Positions 33,159 to 46,016 of a DNA stretch of 64,000 bases are shown one piece after another (within the stretch, counting starts at the first letter, position 1; each line of letters opens with the position of its first letter). A program made the translations under genes and the position numbers. The notes under the pieces are model-generated. The model saw nothing but the letters and a program-made list of their open reading frames with translations. It did not search any database and was not told the origin of the DNA. The stretch comes from Andrena cerasifolii (Eukaryota; Arthropoda; Insecta; Hymenoptera; Andrenidae): assembly GCF_050908995.1 (NCBI RefSeq), contig NC_135119.1, forward strand, positions 5,270,001 to 5,334,000, read 5' to 3'.

Positions 33159-35628
33159 TTGATCAGTGAATGCGTGTCAAAATTGATGCGAGCATATTTT
33201 ATTACGTAAAAAGTGTCATTTCGTGAACAATAATTATTGCTGATGTTAAAGATTGTCACACGTTGAAACGTATGTTCTTGTAACTACAATGAAATGCTAC
33301 TTGGGAGGGTTTAATTAAAATACCGTCACAGTAGGTACCTAATATGGAATGCAAGCAATAAGGCTCAACAGAATGTTGTAAAATAACTAGAATTTTAACG
33401 TTACCTTAAAATTTGTTATTTATACTCAAATAAGATAGTTAATATTTTCAAAGCTACCCGTTCTATGTTGGCTAAATAATGGGATGCAAACTGTAAAATA
33501 TATAATACATGGTTTTTATTTTTGTCTTATTGATATTTCTTCAAAGCAATGTGTATATGTACATCTAATTGTAAGTTCAATTTAAACAAAGCAATTGATA
33601 AAAAAACGCATTTAACTCCTCATATTTTATGCAGATACATGTGACCAGCGAGTAATTCGGTTTCCTTCGATATTACGAAAATTAGTCATTTGGATATGGA
33701 TTTGCTAATATTCAAATGCCTGAAAACATGTCTACCGACGTTAGGAAAATATACAAATCGAATCGCGTGTGTGTTTCTGTCTAGAATTATTACAAAATAT
33801 TTTCACAAATTCTATCATGCGATGAGTGATTTTATAATAAATTTGGAACTATTCGAACGATTCAATATTCGGATACGTCGCAAGTACTGGAACCTTACGA
33901 ATATTTATCGAAAATTGAAAATTGTAATTTCTGAAATAATTTTATGATTAAAAGTTAAATAAAACTGAATAACTTTTATCTAAAACATTTTTTAATTTGA
34001 TAAACAGTAATTTAGCATTAATTAGTGATTAATTAATAATTACCGAAAAGGTGTTTCAACCCCTTAAATCGCTTATTATGAGAAACACAGATGTTCCTTT
34101 ATTAACACAAAACTAGTCGAACCTGATATTGCAACATTTCATGATTCAGATCACATTCGATTCAGATATTCGAATTTCTACAGCTTAAATTCGAATATAA
34201 TATTCGAATTTTATTCGCTGCGAATTCCAATATTCGAACTATTCGAATGGATCAAAATTCGACAAACAGTCGCAGCCTGGTTCCAATTTTATTCCTCACA
34301 AAATGCTGGAGAAACGTCGTTGAGCATAAAAAGCAGTGGCAGTTCCGGGTGACTTGTAAATGAGTATTAATTAACGTTCAATATGCATCGGAAACATCCG
34401 TTTTCATTTCCATTTTCCAGATCGTCAAATGACTTTCGTTCGGAATCCAGCGAAGTGGCGTATGAAATCGCGATTGCAGCGAAGAAAGGAGGTGAGCGTC
34501 AAGACAGAAAGAAAAACGGGGAGTCGATCAAACCCGTAATCACAATTTACGAACGAAATATTTATGGACTGTCATTTCGTAAATTACCGCGAGATTACCC
34601 CGCTCGTTCCGTGGCTTCATGCAAAGTTGACGGTGCTCGTGTGCTCCTGACCAGGATATAACGGACATAGTCTAAACTCTTAACGACATGCACCGTAGGA
34701 GAAGAATACCTGCATACCACCCTAATTTGAATTACGTATCCCCTGCACTGACAAACTAATTCAACTGCTACCCTAAACATCGCATGCTAGTCTTTTAGAA
34801 CCCTGAGATATCATCAAAGAAGATACCTCGTGGTGATTGTTGTTCCGTTTTGTTTAAAAACTAATAGTCATTTTTATTTGGATAATTCAAAGAAAGTATG
34901 CTTTCCATCAGAAGTCCAATAAATTAGGTGTGCAATTTAAGTTGTTAACTGAGTCTTTGGTCGGCCGAGAATGCCTCTCATATTAAAAGTGTATTATGTA
35001 ACACTGTATGTCTATAATAAATGTTACACACGAGTTAAAATATTATTTATTTCCTTTGTAGAAATGGAGTTAATATTAGTCGCAGTTTTTTCTACCGTAC
35101 AATCATTTGCATTCATAAAACGTAGATGACCTACTTGAATGTACGTGCCTATTATTTATCACTGACCTGTTTATAATGTAAATAATCTCATTTGTGATAC
35201 GAACGAAGTCACTTAGAAATATAGGTACATTTCTTTAAAACAGAATCTAAAGAATTTTAAATGTCTGGTAGGTATTAAAATATCTACTATGAGCATATAA
35301 TTTCGAACTCAATGTGCTCAGTCGTAGTTATATTAACAATAGCAAGCTGCAAATGTATTGTACAGAATACAAAATGTTGATCACGGAAATGTGACGCTAA
35401 ACTGTGGTTCATACGATTATGCATGCATTTGTAATATATGTATGAGGTATTTGCAGTGCATTGCAACTGAAATTTCAATATTTCAATCTTTTTGCAAATT
35501 AACGACATCAAATTGGCTGTATGTGTGATTCGGGAGGAGAGGCCAACGTATTGAAAGGTAGAAAAAGTTCATATGACCACGTCAAGTTTAAATGGTAACA
35601 GAGATATTCACTTAAAAAAATCATTGAC
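33159..35628. other. AT-rich unique DNA; ATTCGAAT-rich patch
   Basis: At 34140-34260 the motif ATTCGAAT or TATTCGAA recurs about nine times. The region 34380-34660 is somewhat GC-richer with an unrecognised 92-codon frame. Nothing else was recognised. Confidence 0.35.
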
Positions 35629-35631
35629 TTA

Positions 35632-36068
35632 CAAGGGAATCATTCTGAACCCGGAAATTCAAAAAATTCTAAACCTTTGTGAATATGTAGGGAATTTCCT
35701 CCTGATTAAGACGCAATTTTTGTTTACTGTCCAAATTCACTCTAATGGGGTGTAATTGACCCCTGAAAATTTGGCTATTTTCCAATTTTGTGTGATAACT
35801 CGGGAACTGTAATATATATTTTTTTTTTGCCAAATGATGGATTTAATTAAAAGAAGTAACTTTTGCCTTGAAACTTTTTTTCTAACTCATACAGTTCGCG
35901 AGTTATAACACAAAATCGGAAAATAGCCGAATTTTCAGGGGTTAATTTCACCCCCTTCGAGTGAATTTGGACAGCAAACAAAAATTGCGTTGTAATCAGG
36001 AGGAAATCCCCTCCATATTAACAAAGTTTCAGAATTTTTTGAATTTTCGGGTTCGGGATCTTCCCTTG
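35632..36068. mobile_element. CAAGGGA-ended MITE, family B copy 1
   Basis: TTA at 35629-35631 and 36069-36071 is a 3-bp target duplication. The ends are CAAGGGAATCATTCTGAACC and, reverse-complemented, CAAGGGAAGATCCCGAACCC. Long inverted arms run to the middle, with AATTTTCAGGGGTTAATTTC near 35930 and its complement near 35755. Copies at 43430 and 46017 align along the whole length. Non-coding; a TWA-type 3-bp duplication is usual for PIF/Harbinger. Confidence 0.88.
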
Positions 36069-36594
36069 TTAGTAAATAAAGAAATCATCAACTATGTAAA
36101 AGTGAATATCTTCCAAATGAGTCAGGTTATCGCCCAGAGTTTACTATCTTGCGTCTTCTTTTTGTTTGATGTTATTTAAAATATGAATTAAATATCAGTA
36201 AAAACAGTACTTCATTCTTTACTGTAATTTAGTATAAATTTTATCGGAGTTCATATGAACTTTTTTTCCTGTAATGACCAAAATTACCACTTCCCGAAGT
36301 ATAACATTTCCTTTTCCCTGTGTACATTAGAAACAAAAAAAATATAGAATTCGTAGTATTAAGAAATGTAAGCAAGAGGTTATATCTACCTAGACGTCCG
36401 AAAAAAGACACGAGTTCAGAAATTCTTTTAGAAAAAGGTATATGTGAAAACCATATAAATTGTTACTAAAAGCTGTATTAAAATAAAGGAAAAAACATGA
36501 AATTTCCACTGAAGTTCTATTTTTGTAGTTAATAAAATAAAAATTGAAATTTAACAAAGTAGAATCGTCAGAGGCCTCTATTTCCAATCTATTC

Positions 36595-37337
36595 TTAAGG
36601 GGAGGTTCTGGTCTAGAGCCCCAAAAAATAGGTGATATTTAGGAATTAATTAAAGGAAAACTACTATATATAATTTAATGGGACTTGTTGCATTGTATTA
36701 AGGATGTCTTATGTTATAGAAATATATTTTTTGTTTTATAATTAATCAGTGCAAACAGCCCTGGGGAGTCGTTAAAGTTAAGGCGTCAAAAAATTGATCC
36801 AAATCGGTGGGACCTGTATCTCTAAAAGTTATTATCCGATTCGACTGAAACCTTTTTTATTTTGAAGATTATTCTTTTTTCTAGGGGGGGAACTAAAAAA
36901 AAATTACAAAAATTACATTTTTTTTAAAAAATAACGACACTTCACGTTTGAAATCACTTTTCCCTGTATTTTTCGTCCTTTCAACGCCTTTAAAAATTAT
37001 AAATTTTCAACTTTTTGTAATTTTTTTAGACCCCCCCCCCCTAGCCAAAAGAATAATCTTCAAAATAAAACAAGTTTCAGTCGAATCGGATAATAACTTT
37101 TGAAGATACAGGTCCCACCGTTTTGAGAACACTGTTTCGAGAAAAACGCATTTGAAGTTTTACGTGAGCGCCGAGTAGCCGGTTGTGACCCATGTATTTG
37201 CCGCGACTCAAATGCCTATAACTTCGGGAATTTTACGAATTTCAACAAATCCTTTCAAACCCGTTTTCCTAAAAGGTTGAACATTCGAAAAATGAAATAA
37301 AAGAAAAATCGACATTTAGACCAGAACCTCCCCTTAA
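36595..37337. mobile_element. TTAA-flanked element, GGGGAGGTTCTGGTCTA ends
   Basis: TTAA at 36595-36598 and 37334-37337 flanks GGGGAGGTTCTGGTCTA and its perfect reverse complement (17 bp). The interior (735 bp) includes paired blocks ATCCGATTCGACTGAAACCT and, inverted, GTTTCAGTCGAATCGGATAA around a C-tract at about 37031. No transposase. An inverted, truncated relative ends at 52029, and a fragment is at 25800-26000. Confidence 0.9.
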
Positions 37338-40300
37338 AATCCGTTCGAGTTTTCGTATTCAGACATATCATTTAGGCTGGAAAGCACAAGTCATCGGTAA
37401 CGATAACTCAGTTGTTATTAATTTTCAACCGGAGTCAAATGAAAATTAGTAAAGCCAAATTACTAAACACTAATTTCTTTAATACCAAAAAAAAAATGCG
37501 GTAATACTAGCTACCTGTTTCTAAAAAAAATAAATCCTAAGTCTTTTGTTCAGGCCTGTGGGGTAGCTACGTACAACCCCTTAGCACAGTCCAGTCACCC
37601 AACTACTGATCAAGAAACTAAAAATCTCATAAGTTACCGTTTTTTGGAGAGCAGAGTGTAGGACTCTTTGGAGCCGGTGCAAAGCCTCATCCGCATTTTG
37701 CGAGCGGCCCTGTCGACACCTCGCTTTTTAGCTACACCGCCTTCCAAAACTGGCATCCAGGCGTGTTCGACGGGCGTCGATCGACAACGAGAACCGACGA
37801 CAATCCTGCGATCATTGAACACCGCCCACGATCACGAAGCACAGCACTCCCACGTACTTTAAGCTTTCGCTCTCTTGCCTGCGAAACCGTTGGATCCACG
37901 GGGCCCCGGCCGTGAATAATCGAACCGACGATTAATCGTCTAGCAGTCCGGTGTGCACGGTAATTATTTTGTAGATGGTTTTTCCTAGCCCCACCAGTAA
38001 TACTTATAATTTACTGCCGGCAATTCTTGTCCGTTGCGAGTCTTATCGGGGAGAGGATAGAGCTCGCCCTCCACCTACGATTCTACCCATAAACGTCACG
38101 CACACCCGCCTTTCCCCTCGCGCCGATCCTTCTCCACCGCCCGGCTCTTCTCGACAACTATTCCAGCGATAAGCGAGCACGGCCTCTGGCCAAAAGCGTT
38201 CTCTCCTCGATGGGGTACACACTCGTGACACGTTCCTGCTCTCGCCGCGACCCCCTGCGCGGAATCGATTTTCAGATCGCGGTTAATGCACAGCGCGAAT
38301 CCTATCTAAGCGATGGTTAGATGGCCCCAGGCTGAAGACGTTGGAAAAAGGGCGCGCGGTCTTATAAGTGGCCTTTTTACTTCTCGATCGGAGCAGAACC
38401 ACCCGGCAGATAAGCGTAAGTGCAGTGGCAAGAAATCACGCTCCCTGGTAGCCGATATCAAAGAGCAGCCTTGACAGCAACGTGCTCCAGCGTTGCTCCG
38501 GCTCGATAGGGTGATGCTATGGCCCCTGTGGTGGCCTCGAGTTCAAATCCGCCGCGTGCCGCTCGAAGGAGGGCCACAAAGCGTCGCTTGTATCGCGTTC
38601 CTTACGCCACCGTCATGGATCTTCCTCATTCTTCCCGGGGTGCATTTGCCTTCACTCACTGTCGCTGCTCGATCTCCCAGAATCGTTGCACCAGGTCCTA
38701 CGAAAAACTGTCGCCGCTGGGGACACTGCGAATGTTCCAGGACGCTGACCCAGACGCTTCATGCACGAGTTGTCGCTCCTTCCTCGCGATTGAGAATTAA
38801 ACGGAGCGAACGGTACGCCGAAGTACGAGAGACTAATTCATCATCCGTCACCCGGCACACGGAACGGCAGGTTTTATCACTCGACGAGGATATCCTCGTG
38901 TTGGCGACTAAGGCCCAGCCACGACGAATGGCGCTGCACTTATTCCCGAGTGACCCAACGATAGCGAATAAGACGGGTCGTTCCTCGCCGCTTATCGCCC
39001 GCGAGGCGCTCCGGTCAACTTGCAATTTGTGAATGGAAAGTCGACGACACTACGGCCACTCCAGATCGCCAAGCCCGGCCCAATCGTAACACGCTGCTGT
39101 AAAACGCTCCAGCTCTTCAAATGCTGAGCATCGATTCCTCAGCAGGCTTTTCAGCAACTGCCTCTGAGCATTCGCAGGGAAACGAATCACTGATTCACCG
39201 CCGACAGATCTTGCAGCAGGAAGTCCAGTTGGGAGAAGTCCATAAGGCACTCACAGAAGCGGAGAATTTCCAGAACGTTGCTTTGAAACGGGATCACTCT
39301 TCTCTCGACGCTGGTAATTAAAGGTATATCCCCGCAAAGCCTCCAGCAGCGAAGGAACTTGATGAATTTTTAATACAATCACCACAAACTTCCTTTCGCC
39401 TCTATTCTGTTCCTCTCCGAAGTAAAGGGAGCTACTCCGAGCAGCAAATTTAACGTTCTTTAGCTGCCTACCCTCTCGGTTGGAGGCTGGTCGTGTTTGG
39501 CGGATGGAAAGCAGCGCGTTTAATTTCCAATGGAATCGCAACGCACCGACAGCCAGACGAGCGCCAGGCTTACGTCGCTCTGTACGAGCAGAGTGCGCCG
39601 AACTGCCGGTTGTCAGACGCGCGAACGTAGTAACGTCAGCGACAGGGTGGGCGGGTGGGGTGGGGGAGCAGAGGGCCCCACAGGACTCCAATGGTAAAAG
39701 TCAACAAGAGCTCTCGTCGCGGTGGCAGAAAAAGTCCAAGACTCGGATAGACACTACCGAGTTCCCGCGCCTGGCTGATACGCGTGTAAATATTGCCTGG
39801 GTATCAGCAAGACGTTCTCTATGACGTCATGCACCGCTATAATACGGCACAAGAAATTTCTTACGGAGCACCTTCACCGGCGAGATGCAAACGCGAGTAT
39901 TACAATGTCTGCCAGGCACAATTCGCCCGTATGTCCCCACTCGAACGCGAAATACTGTTCGCACGTGTGCACGTGAAACGATGCGAGCGTAGAAAGAGAA
40001 GGGTAGCCGAGTTCTGAGACTGTGTCACAAAGTACACGAAATAGTTGGAACGATTTTAGAAGCGAGAATAAACAAAAAGCACTCGGTACAGCAGCGCGAG
40101 AAGAGCACTTTTGGCCTGAAGTCATTCACAATTACCACTCGGATATTTTCACTCGCGACAGAACTTTTTCCGCGTGTAATTATCGATTACGAGGAAAACA
40201 CAACGAGGGAAGAAATGAGTCGAGGATCGTGTTCTGTATCGTAAGCGTAAACTGTAATGTAACTTCTCGCGAAACGCGCGCCTGAACTATGGGATTCCCG

Positions 40301-41330
40301 CACGTACGCAGCCTGAATGGGCCTCGCTGAGGGAACGCACGTGCGTGCGCGCAGCTCGACGAAGCGAGTATGAAACAAGAAGGCATGCGTCACGCGCTCG
40401 TAAGGCCCCGATCCTAGTGCCGCGCAACTGCACCGGAGGGGGTAGGGCGCTGGGTAGGGCGTCGAGGGGAAAGGAAAATCGACGAGTGGGCCTCCAGGGT
40501 AGAAATATCTTTCCCCTCTTCACGGTTTCCTTTTCTCTATTCGTTCACTACGATACTGCCTCGCAATCTTCCCCTCTCGTTCACTCGTCTATTTCGCGCG
40601 CGCGCTCCATCTCGTTCTACCATTTTTCTTTCGATTGAATCCGCCACTTTGTTTGCTATCTCATTTCCGCCCTCGTGATTTCTCGTCCCGTCGACCTCTC
40701 GTTATTCTTAATTTCTCGTCGCACTTTTCTCTTCGCTATCTGTTTCTACTGGCCGAGCGTCAGTGTGCTTCCTCATTCATCTGTTACTCGATCTGCGGAG
40801 TATCTGGCACCCGTTCTGTCTATTTCTGTCTTTATCGCCGTATTTCTGCCTTCGATTCCATCCGCTACTTCGACTCTCTCTGCTTCTCTCCGCCTTCAGT
40901 CAGCCAGCGTCTCCTTTCATCTGTTACTTTCCGTAGGTTCACCCCATGTCACGCAACGAGCGCTCGGTGTGCCGTTATGTGTTAAATATGTGCAATGTGC
41001 ATGCGTATGTTTTCTGTGACTGCTGGGCAGCGAGGAGGCTCAGTGCCGTAGGTGGTAATCGTCGATCATGCAAATCAAGCAGACTTTTCACCACGCTAAC
41101 CCGTCTCGCGATCACAATACGCCGGTGATGTGTTTCGCTAATTTTCGGTATGATTGCGCGACGAAGATCGTTGTGCTTGCTTCTGCAAAAATTGTGGGCA
41201 ATGCGTTGCCTATGTTTTGTAGTTTTCATTCCCTGAAAATTGATTGCCACCTTTTGCCATTCTTGGATATAAGTTGCCGATTCCTTTTTTTTTTCAACGC
41301 ACGAGTGTTTTCAAATATGTAAAATACTAG
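37338..41330. other. Large GC-rich unique block, possible promoter or leader region
   Basis: 37650-41300 is the longest GC- and CpG-rich stretch of the window and has no mobile-element ends. Open frames up to 179 codons (38493-39032) overlap others on both strands and resemble no family I know. The same is true of a 74-codon frame at 39793-40017 ending RCERRKRRVAEF. A TATA-like CTTATAAGTGG at 38361-38371 is followed by a candidate 5' splice site CGTAAGTGC at 38415-38423. From 40500 to 40930 the plus strand is strongly pyrimidine-biased. These are signs of a possible host regulatory or leader-exon region, not proof of a gene. Confidence 0.35.
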
Positions 41331-42061
41331 CATAAATTAGAATTCAACGCCTCTCGCATTTGTAATCACTTGCTTTGCATTCATCATTACTGGTCAGAGG
41401 TTTAATTGTCATTCTCCTGAGGTGATTAGTAGTATTCCGGTAGTACCTACATAATTATCTGTTTTGATTGCCGTTCAGTTCGATGTACATGTATGTTTTA
41501 GTTATTTTACTTTTTTTCTGATCCATTTATTATAAGATTACTGCCAAACGAGGTTCCTGCCGACTACGTAACATAATAGAGAAATATTACTGTTACTAAC
41601 AAATTGTTTAGAAAAATTTTAGCGCAATTTAATGTTTCTTATTTTATTGAAATTATAGAAATAAAAAATTTACAAGTATTAGGAAATGTTGGTATACACC
41701 TAATATATGCAGATGGGCTATAGTACTAGAATATTCACGGATGACTATAATTAGGATTAATAAATTTGTAATTACTATTAGTTACTACGAAATTATCGAA
41801 AACAGCTTTACAGGGTTATATTGAATACATAAAACAGCATTTTGAAGTGATCCCAGAAAATTACATATCAGTTACTTACGTGTTATGTCAGCACTATTAT
41901 TAATATAAAAGGCACATCTGTTCATAAAATATTTTATGTCCTACGAATTTCAGCAAAATAAATGCGTAGAATGATTAAAGAGCATAGGCTTAGGAATTGA
42001 AGATTTTGCACATAATCTTCGCTTAGAAAGAGTTGTAGTTTAGATCTAGTTGGGTTTAGCG
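41331..42061. other. AT-rich unique DNA, nothing recognised
   Basis: No open frames of note or repeat ends. Confidence 0.35.
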
Positions 42062-42259
42062 CAGAGATGGACAAATATTTTATTTAAATACAAATTTCGA
42101 ATAGCGAATAAAAGTTAACAAAAACTATTCGTCATACGTCGAATAAATTCTTGCTGAATAAAAAAAAATTAACTTCGTTCGACGAACAATCTAAAGTTAC
42201 AGTAACGTTTATTTGATCGTTATTTAAATAATTTTTTATTTAGTTATTACCCAACTCTG
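42062..42259. mobile_element. hAT-type MITE, decayed
   Basis: It starts CAGAGATGGACAAATATTTT and ends, in reverse complement, CAGAGTTGGGTAATAACTAA. The left arm closely follows the MITE at 8278 (ATTTCGAATA, GCGAATAAAAGTTAA). Flanking octamers GTTTAGCG and CTCTGTGT do not match, so the target duplication is lost or one end is wrong. Non-coding. Confidence 0.65.
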
Positions 42260-43429
42260 CTCTGTGTACACAGAGAGATTAATGTAACCACGACTGAAGT
42301 GATTCAGGAGCTTTGTAAAACGAAAAGAAAACTAGGTTTTATTCTGTAAATAAATGTTTATAAGCACCTAATGAATTTTATTGAATTTGTATTAAGAATA
42401 TTTTTAGCCGTTCAACTCGCCAATATTCATCCTTTGGGAAGCCTCGAAAAGAAAACGGGAATAAGGTAGACCGCAGTTGCTATTTTCGAGCTTTATGAGT
42501 ACCAATTACATATTTGCTTGTGTTAGAGTTATTAGTAACCCCTTCCATTTATGGCGACATATATTTAAGACCTAATAATAATAGTAAAGTTGTAGTAAAA
42601 TCAATATTTAAAAATTTCAAATTAATTCGTGAATTTTGTTTCGAGATCGCTGACGAATAATACCAACAAAGCAGATTAATTAAATTCAAGAGCATTATAT
42701 TCCACCGTTATTAGATACAGAAATATTAATGTAACGAAAATAATTTATAACTAAAACTGATTGGTAAAAGCTGTTGGCAAATATTTAGTTTTGACTAGCA
42801 GGCTTATTTCATGTTAACATATCGTAGTGATAAATATTCCTTGCATGGGTAGTTACAGTTATAAACGGTCGTACACCTGTGATTTGTTATTTTAATTATA
42901 TCCCAGACCTGAGTATAATTATAATAAACTCAAAAATACGTGAACGCTGACAACCTTCTGACCACTGTGTAATAAGATATAGATATGTACTCTACAATCT
43001 GTTCGAATAAAAAAACTATAATTGCCAACAATAAAAAAGGGGTTTAACGATATTCGTCACAGTATAAACGACACTTTTTATCGCTCGTAAAAGTTTGTTA
43101 AATAGCCTTTAAAGTAACAGCACTGCTGCGTGGCGTAAATCATAACTGTAGCTATATCATAGAGTTCGATGCTAATAACCAGCCATTTAATTCCCTTTCG
43201 GTGCCTCTCACTACGGCTAATAAAATGCCAGAAGACTCGGAAACGGGGTCATATTAATTATAGCATGTCAACAGAAGCAAATCGAAGGAAGCACGCGTCT
43301 TGATCAATTACCCCAACAAATTTCCATTTATGTAAATGAAGGATAGGCACACGGACGGCTTTATGTTAAACGCTGGCAAGTTTTACGGATTCAAAATTGA
43401 CGCGCTTCAGCGTACGTAGAAACTACTTA
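42260..43429. other. AT-rich unique DNA, nothing recognised
   Basis: No gene, repeat ends or RNA recognised. Confidence 0.35.
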
Positions 43430-43858
43430 CAAGGGAAGATCCCAAACTCGGAAATGCCAAAAAATTCTGAAACTTTGTTAATATGTAGGGAATTTCCTCC
43501 AGATTACAATGCAATTTTTGTTTGCTGCCCAAATTCACTCTAAGGGGGTGTAATTGACCCCTGAAAATCCGCTTATTTTCCGATTTTATGTTATAACTCG
43601 TGAACTGCAAAATAATTTCTTCGCCAAATAGATCTAATTAAAAGAAGTAGCTTTTGTTTCGGAACTCTTTTTCTGTTTTTATAGTTCGCGAGTTATAGCA
43701 CAAAATCGGAAAATAGCTGAATTTTCAGGGGTTAATTTCACCCCTTTCGAGTGAATTTGGGCAGCAAATAAAAATTGCGTTCTAATCAGGAAGAAAGCCC
43801 CTACATATTCGCAAAGTTTCAGAATTTTTTAAATTTCCCGGTTCGGGATCTTTCCTTG
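43430..43858. mobile_element. CAAGGGA-ended MITE, family B copy 2
   Basis: The ends are CAAGGGAAGATCCCAAACTC and, reverse-complemented, CAAGGAAAGATCCCGAACCG. Flanks are TTA and TTG, one mismatch from a 3-bp duplication. It aligns with copies at 35632 and 46017, sharing GTAATTGACCCCTGAAAAT and TAACTCGTGAACTG. The minus-strand open frame inside is not a gene. Confidence 0.86.
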
Positions 43859-44037
43859 TTGGAGTTAAAGGTAAGCTGCAGAATCTACGATTTCTAAATT
43901 TGAAAATTTGAATAATCTGGATATGACTTAAATATTTATGGAACAATAATTTAAAAATTCTCCAATAACATCACCTGACTATATTAAATAATCTCTTGCC
44001 AATCATGATTAACGTGGATCTGCATTCAGCGTGTAAC

Positions 44038-44735
44038 AGAGGTTATAGCCTATTGCTTGTGGTTGAGTTTGAGAAGCGTAGGTCTAACAGAGGTGACAGC
44101 CTATTGTCTGTAGTTGAGTTTGAGAGGCATAGGTGTGACAGAGGTTACATTCTATTGTCTGTAGTTGAGTTTGAGAGGCATAGGTGTGACAGAGGTTACA
44201 GCCTATTGTCTGTAGTTGAGTTTGAGAGGCATAGGTGTGACAGAGGTGACAGCCTATTGTCTGTAGTTGAGTTTGAGAAGCGTAGGTCTAACAGAGGTTA
44301 CAGCCTATTGCTCATGGTTGAGTTTGAGAAACGTAGGTCTAACAGAGGTTACAGCCTATTGCTCATGGTTGAGTTTGAGAAGCGTAGGTCTAACAGAGGT
44401 TACAGCCTATTGCTCATGGTTGAGTTTGAGAGGCATAAGTGTGACAGAGGTTACAGCCTATTGTCTGTAATCGAGTTTGAGAGGCATAGGTGTGACAGAG
44501 GTTACATTCTATTGTCTGTAGTTGAGTTTGAGAGGCATAGGTGTGACAGAGGTTACATCCTATTGTCTGTAGTTGAGTTTGAGGGGCATAGGTGTGACAG
44601 AGGTTGCTGCCTATTCCCTGTGTTTGAGGTTGAGAGGCATAGCTGTGACAGAGATTACAGTCTGCTGCCTGTGGTTGAGTTCGAGGGACATAGAGATAAT
44701 AGAGATCGCAGCCCATGGCCAGCAATTGGGCTGAA
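44038..44735 (+). repeat. 51 bp minisatellite, open in frame (275-codon frame 43996-44823)
   Basis: Thirteen units of exactly 51 bp start at AGAGGTTACAGCC: 44038, 44089, 44140 and so on to about 44650. A degenerate tail follows. Two spacer types alternate in blocks: GAGAGGCATAGGTGTGAC and GAGAAGCGTAGGTCTAAC. Because 51 is divisible by three, one plus frame stays open for 275 codons, with the 17-residue period RGYSLLSVVEFERHRCD. A minus frame is also open (period including CNLCHTYASQTQLQTIG), as is a second plus frame. Openness on both strands, lack of recognisable flanking domains and an isolated position argue for a non-coding minisatellite, but a repetitive protein is not excluded. Confidence 0.92.
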
Positions 44736-44823
44736 GGTTGATGTTTGCAGCAGCAGAAGTTACAAACGGGGAGAGTTTGGAGTTTCGAGTAACGTCACGA
44801 TGAAAGTGGCACTGTCGTATTAG

Positions 44824-46016
44824 AGCAGTGTTTAATGGAAAATTTTTGTTCATTGTTACAGGCGAAATCTGAGGACAGTTTTATTTGCAGGGTTGCCGAG
44901 ATGTAGGATATTGTCAAAAATTTTAACCTTGATTTTCGAAATCAGCGGGAGAAAATCCATGAGAAAAGTCGCCTCTCATCAAAGGTACATTTTCAGTGTA
45001 AACTATTGCAATTTGCAACGAAATGTTCGAACATTTAATTGTTCAAATTATCCAGATATTTTACTCCTCAGATTTTTAGACCCCCGGCAGAAACCGTCGA
45101 TAAAATGATTCGTGATGGCCGCAGGGGAGAATGCCACTGCGGGCACGCACATTTTTCCGCTGACACGGAATTCAATGACCTCGAGGGTACACCCCATTAT
45201 TCGCAGACCATAAACTTCCACGTAAGTGGAAAAACGCGCTCGCGAACCCCTTTCAACAAAGGTGACAATTTTCGAGGGTCCTGCTCTCGGCGGGCACGCG
45301 ACATATGCGGCCCCGACACTCGATCCCGCCAATTTCTGACGGAATTGTCGGGAAAGCTCATGGCCCAGCCGCAAAACCAATGAAGGCGGCGGAGAGGCGG
45401 GGGGAGTGAAAATTAAACGCTCGCCCATTGTTGTCCGATAATCGACGATGCGTCGATCCGTGAGTGATTTCGATTCGAGCCCACCGGACGTTTCGGTCAG
45501 AAATCATTATGCGACAAAGGGCCTAATTCGCCGCCGAATCGAACCGTTGTTCCCGCGAGCAATTATTCGAGTGCGCCCTACCCGCGGCATTCGCTAATTC
45601 CATCCTTCCTACTGGCCGTTCATTTTCGAGGTGGCGATACACGGAATTTTCTTTCGAAGATCAGAACCGATGTTCTCTGCTCGGTCTCTTAATTTTTTAT
45701 GGTTTCGTTTTCTTTTTAATGTAAATTTTACTGGTATGTTAAGGTAATATGTGAACGAGAGGAAATTCGGTTTCCCAGTATCGGTGTTAATTTTATTTTT
45801 AAACTGGGCTGAATTATTTGTTACACTTGACACTTCTATGTTCTATGAGTTTGTACTTTCATATATATATTTTTTTAATGTGATTTGTATTTTTTTATGT
45901 GATAAGTGAGTGCAATTATTTTGACTGAGTTCAAATATTATAGTAGTTGTAAATATTAAATCTTTCTCCAGGCTTTTCTGATCAAACAGTTCGAAGATAG
46001 GATTTACAAACCCTTA
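44824..46016. other. Unique DNA with GC-rich block
   Basis: 45090-45600 is GC- and CpG-rich, with overlapping frames of 114 codons (plus) and 126 codons (minus). Neither is recognisable. The rest is AT-rich. Confidence 0.3.

Noticed and set aside
38493..39032. 179-codon open frame on the plus strand
   Set aside because: It overlaps other frames on both strands in a GC-rich block where stops are rare. No domain, signal peptide or family resemblance.
39793..40017. 74-codon frame with a basic C-terminus (RCERRKRRVAEF)
   Set aside because: It looks somewhat protein-like, but no family, partner exon or conservation can be shown from this window.
40635..41019. Two overlapping frames of 114-116 codons
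   Set aside because: Both stay open because the strand is pyrimidine-biased; sequences are Ser/Phe/Leu-rich without motifs.
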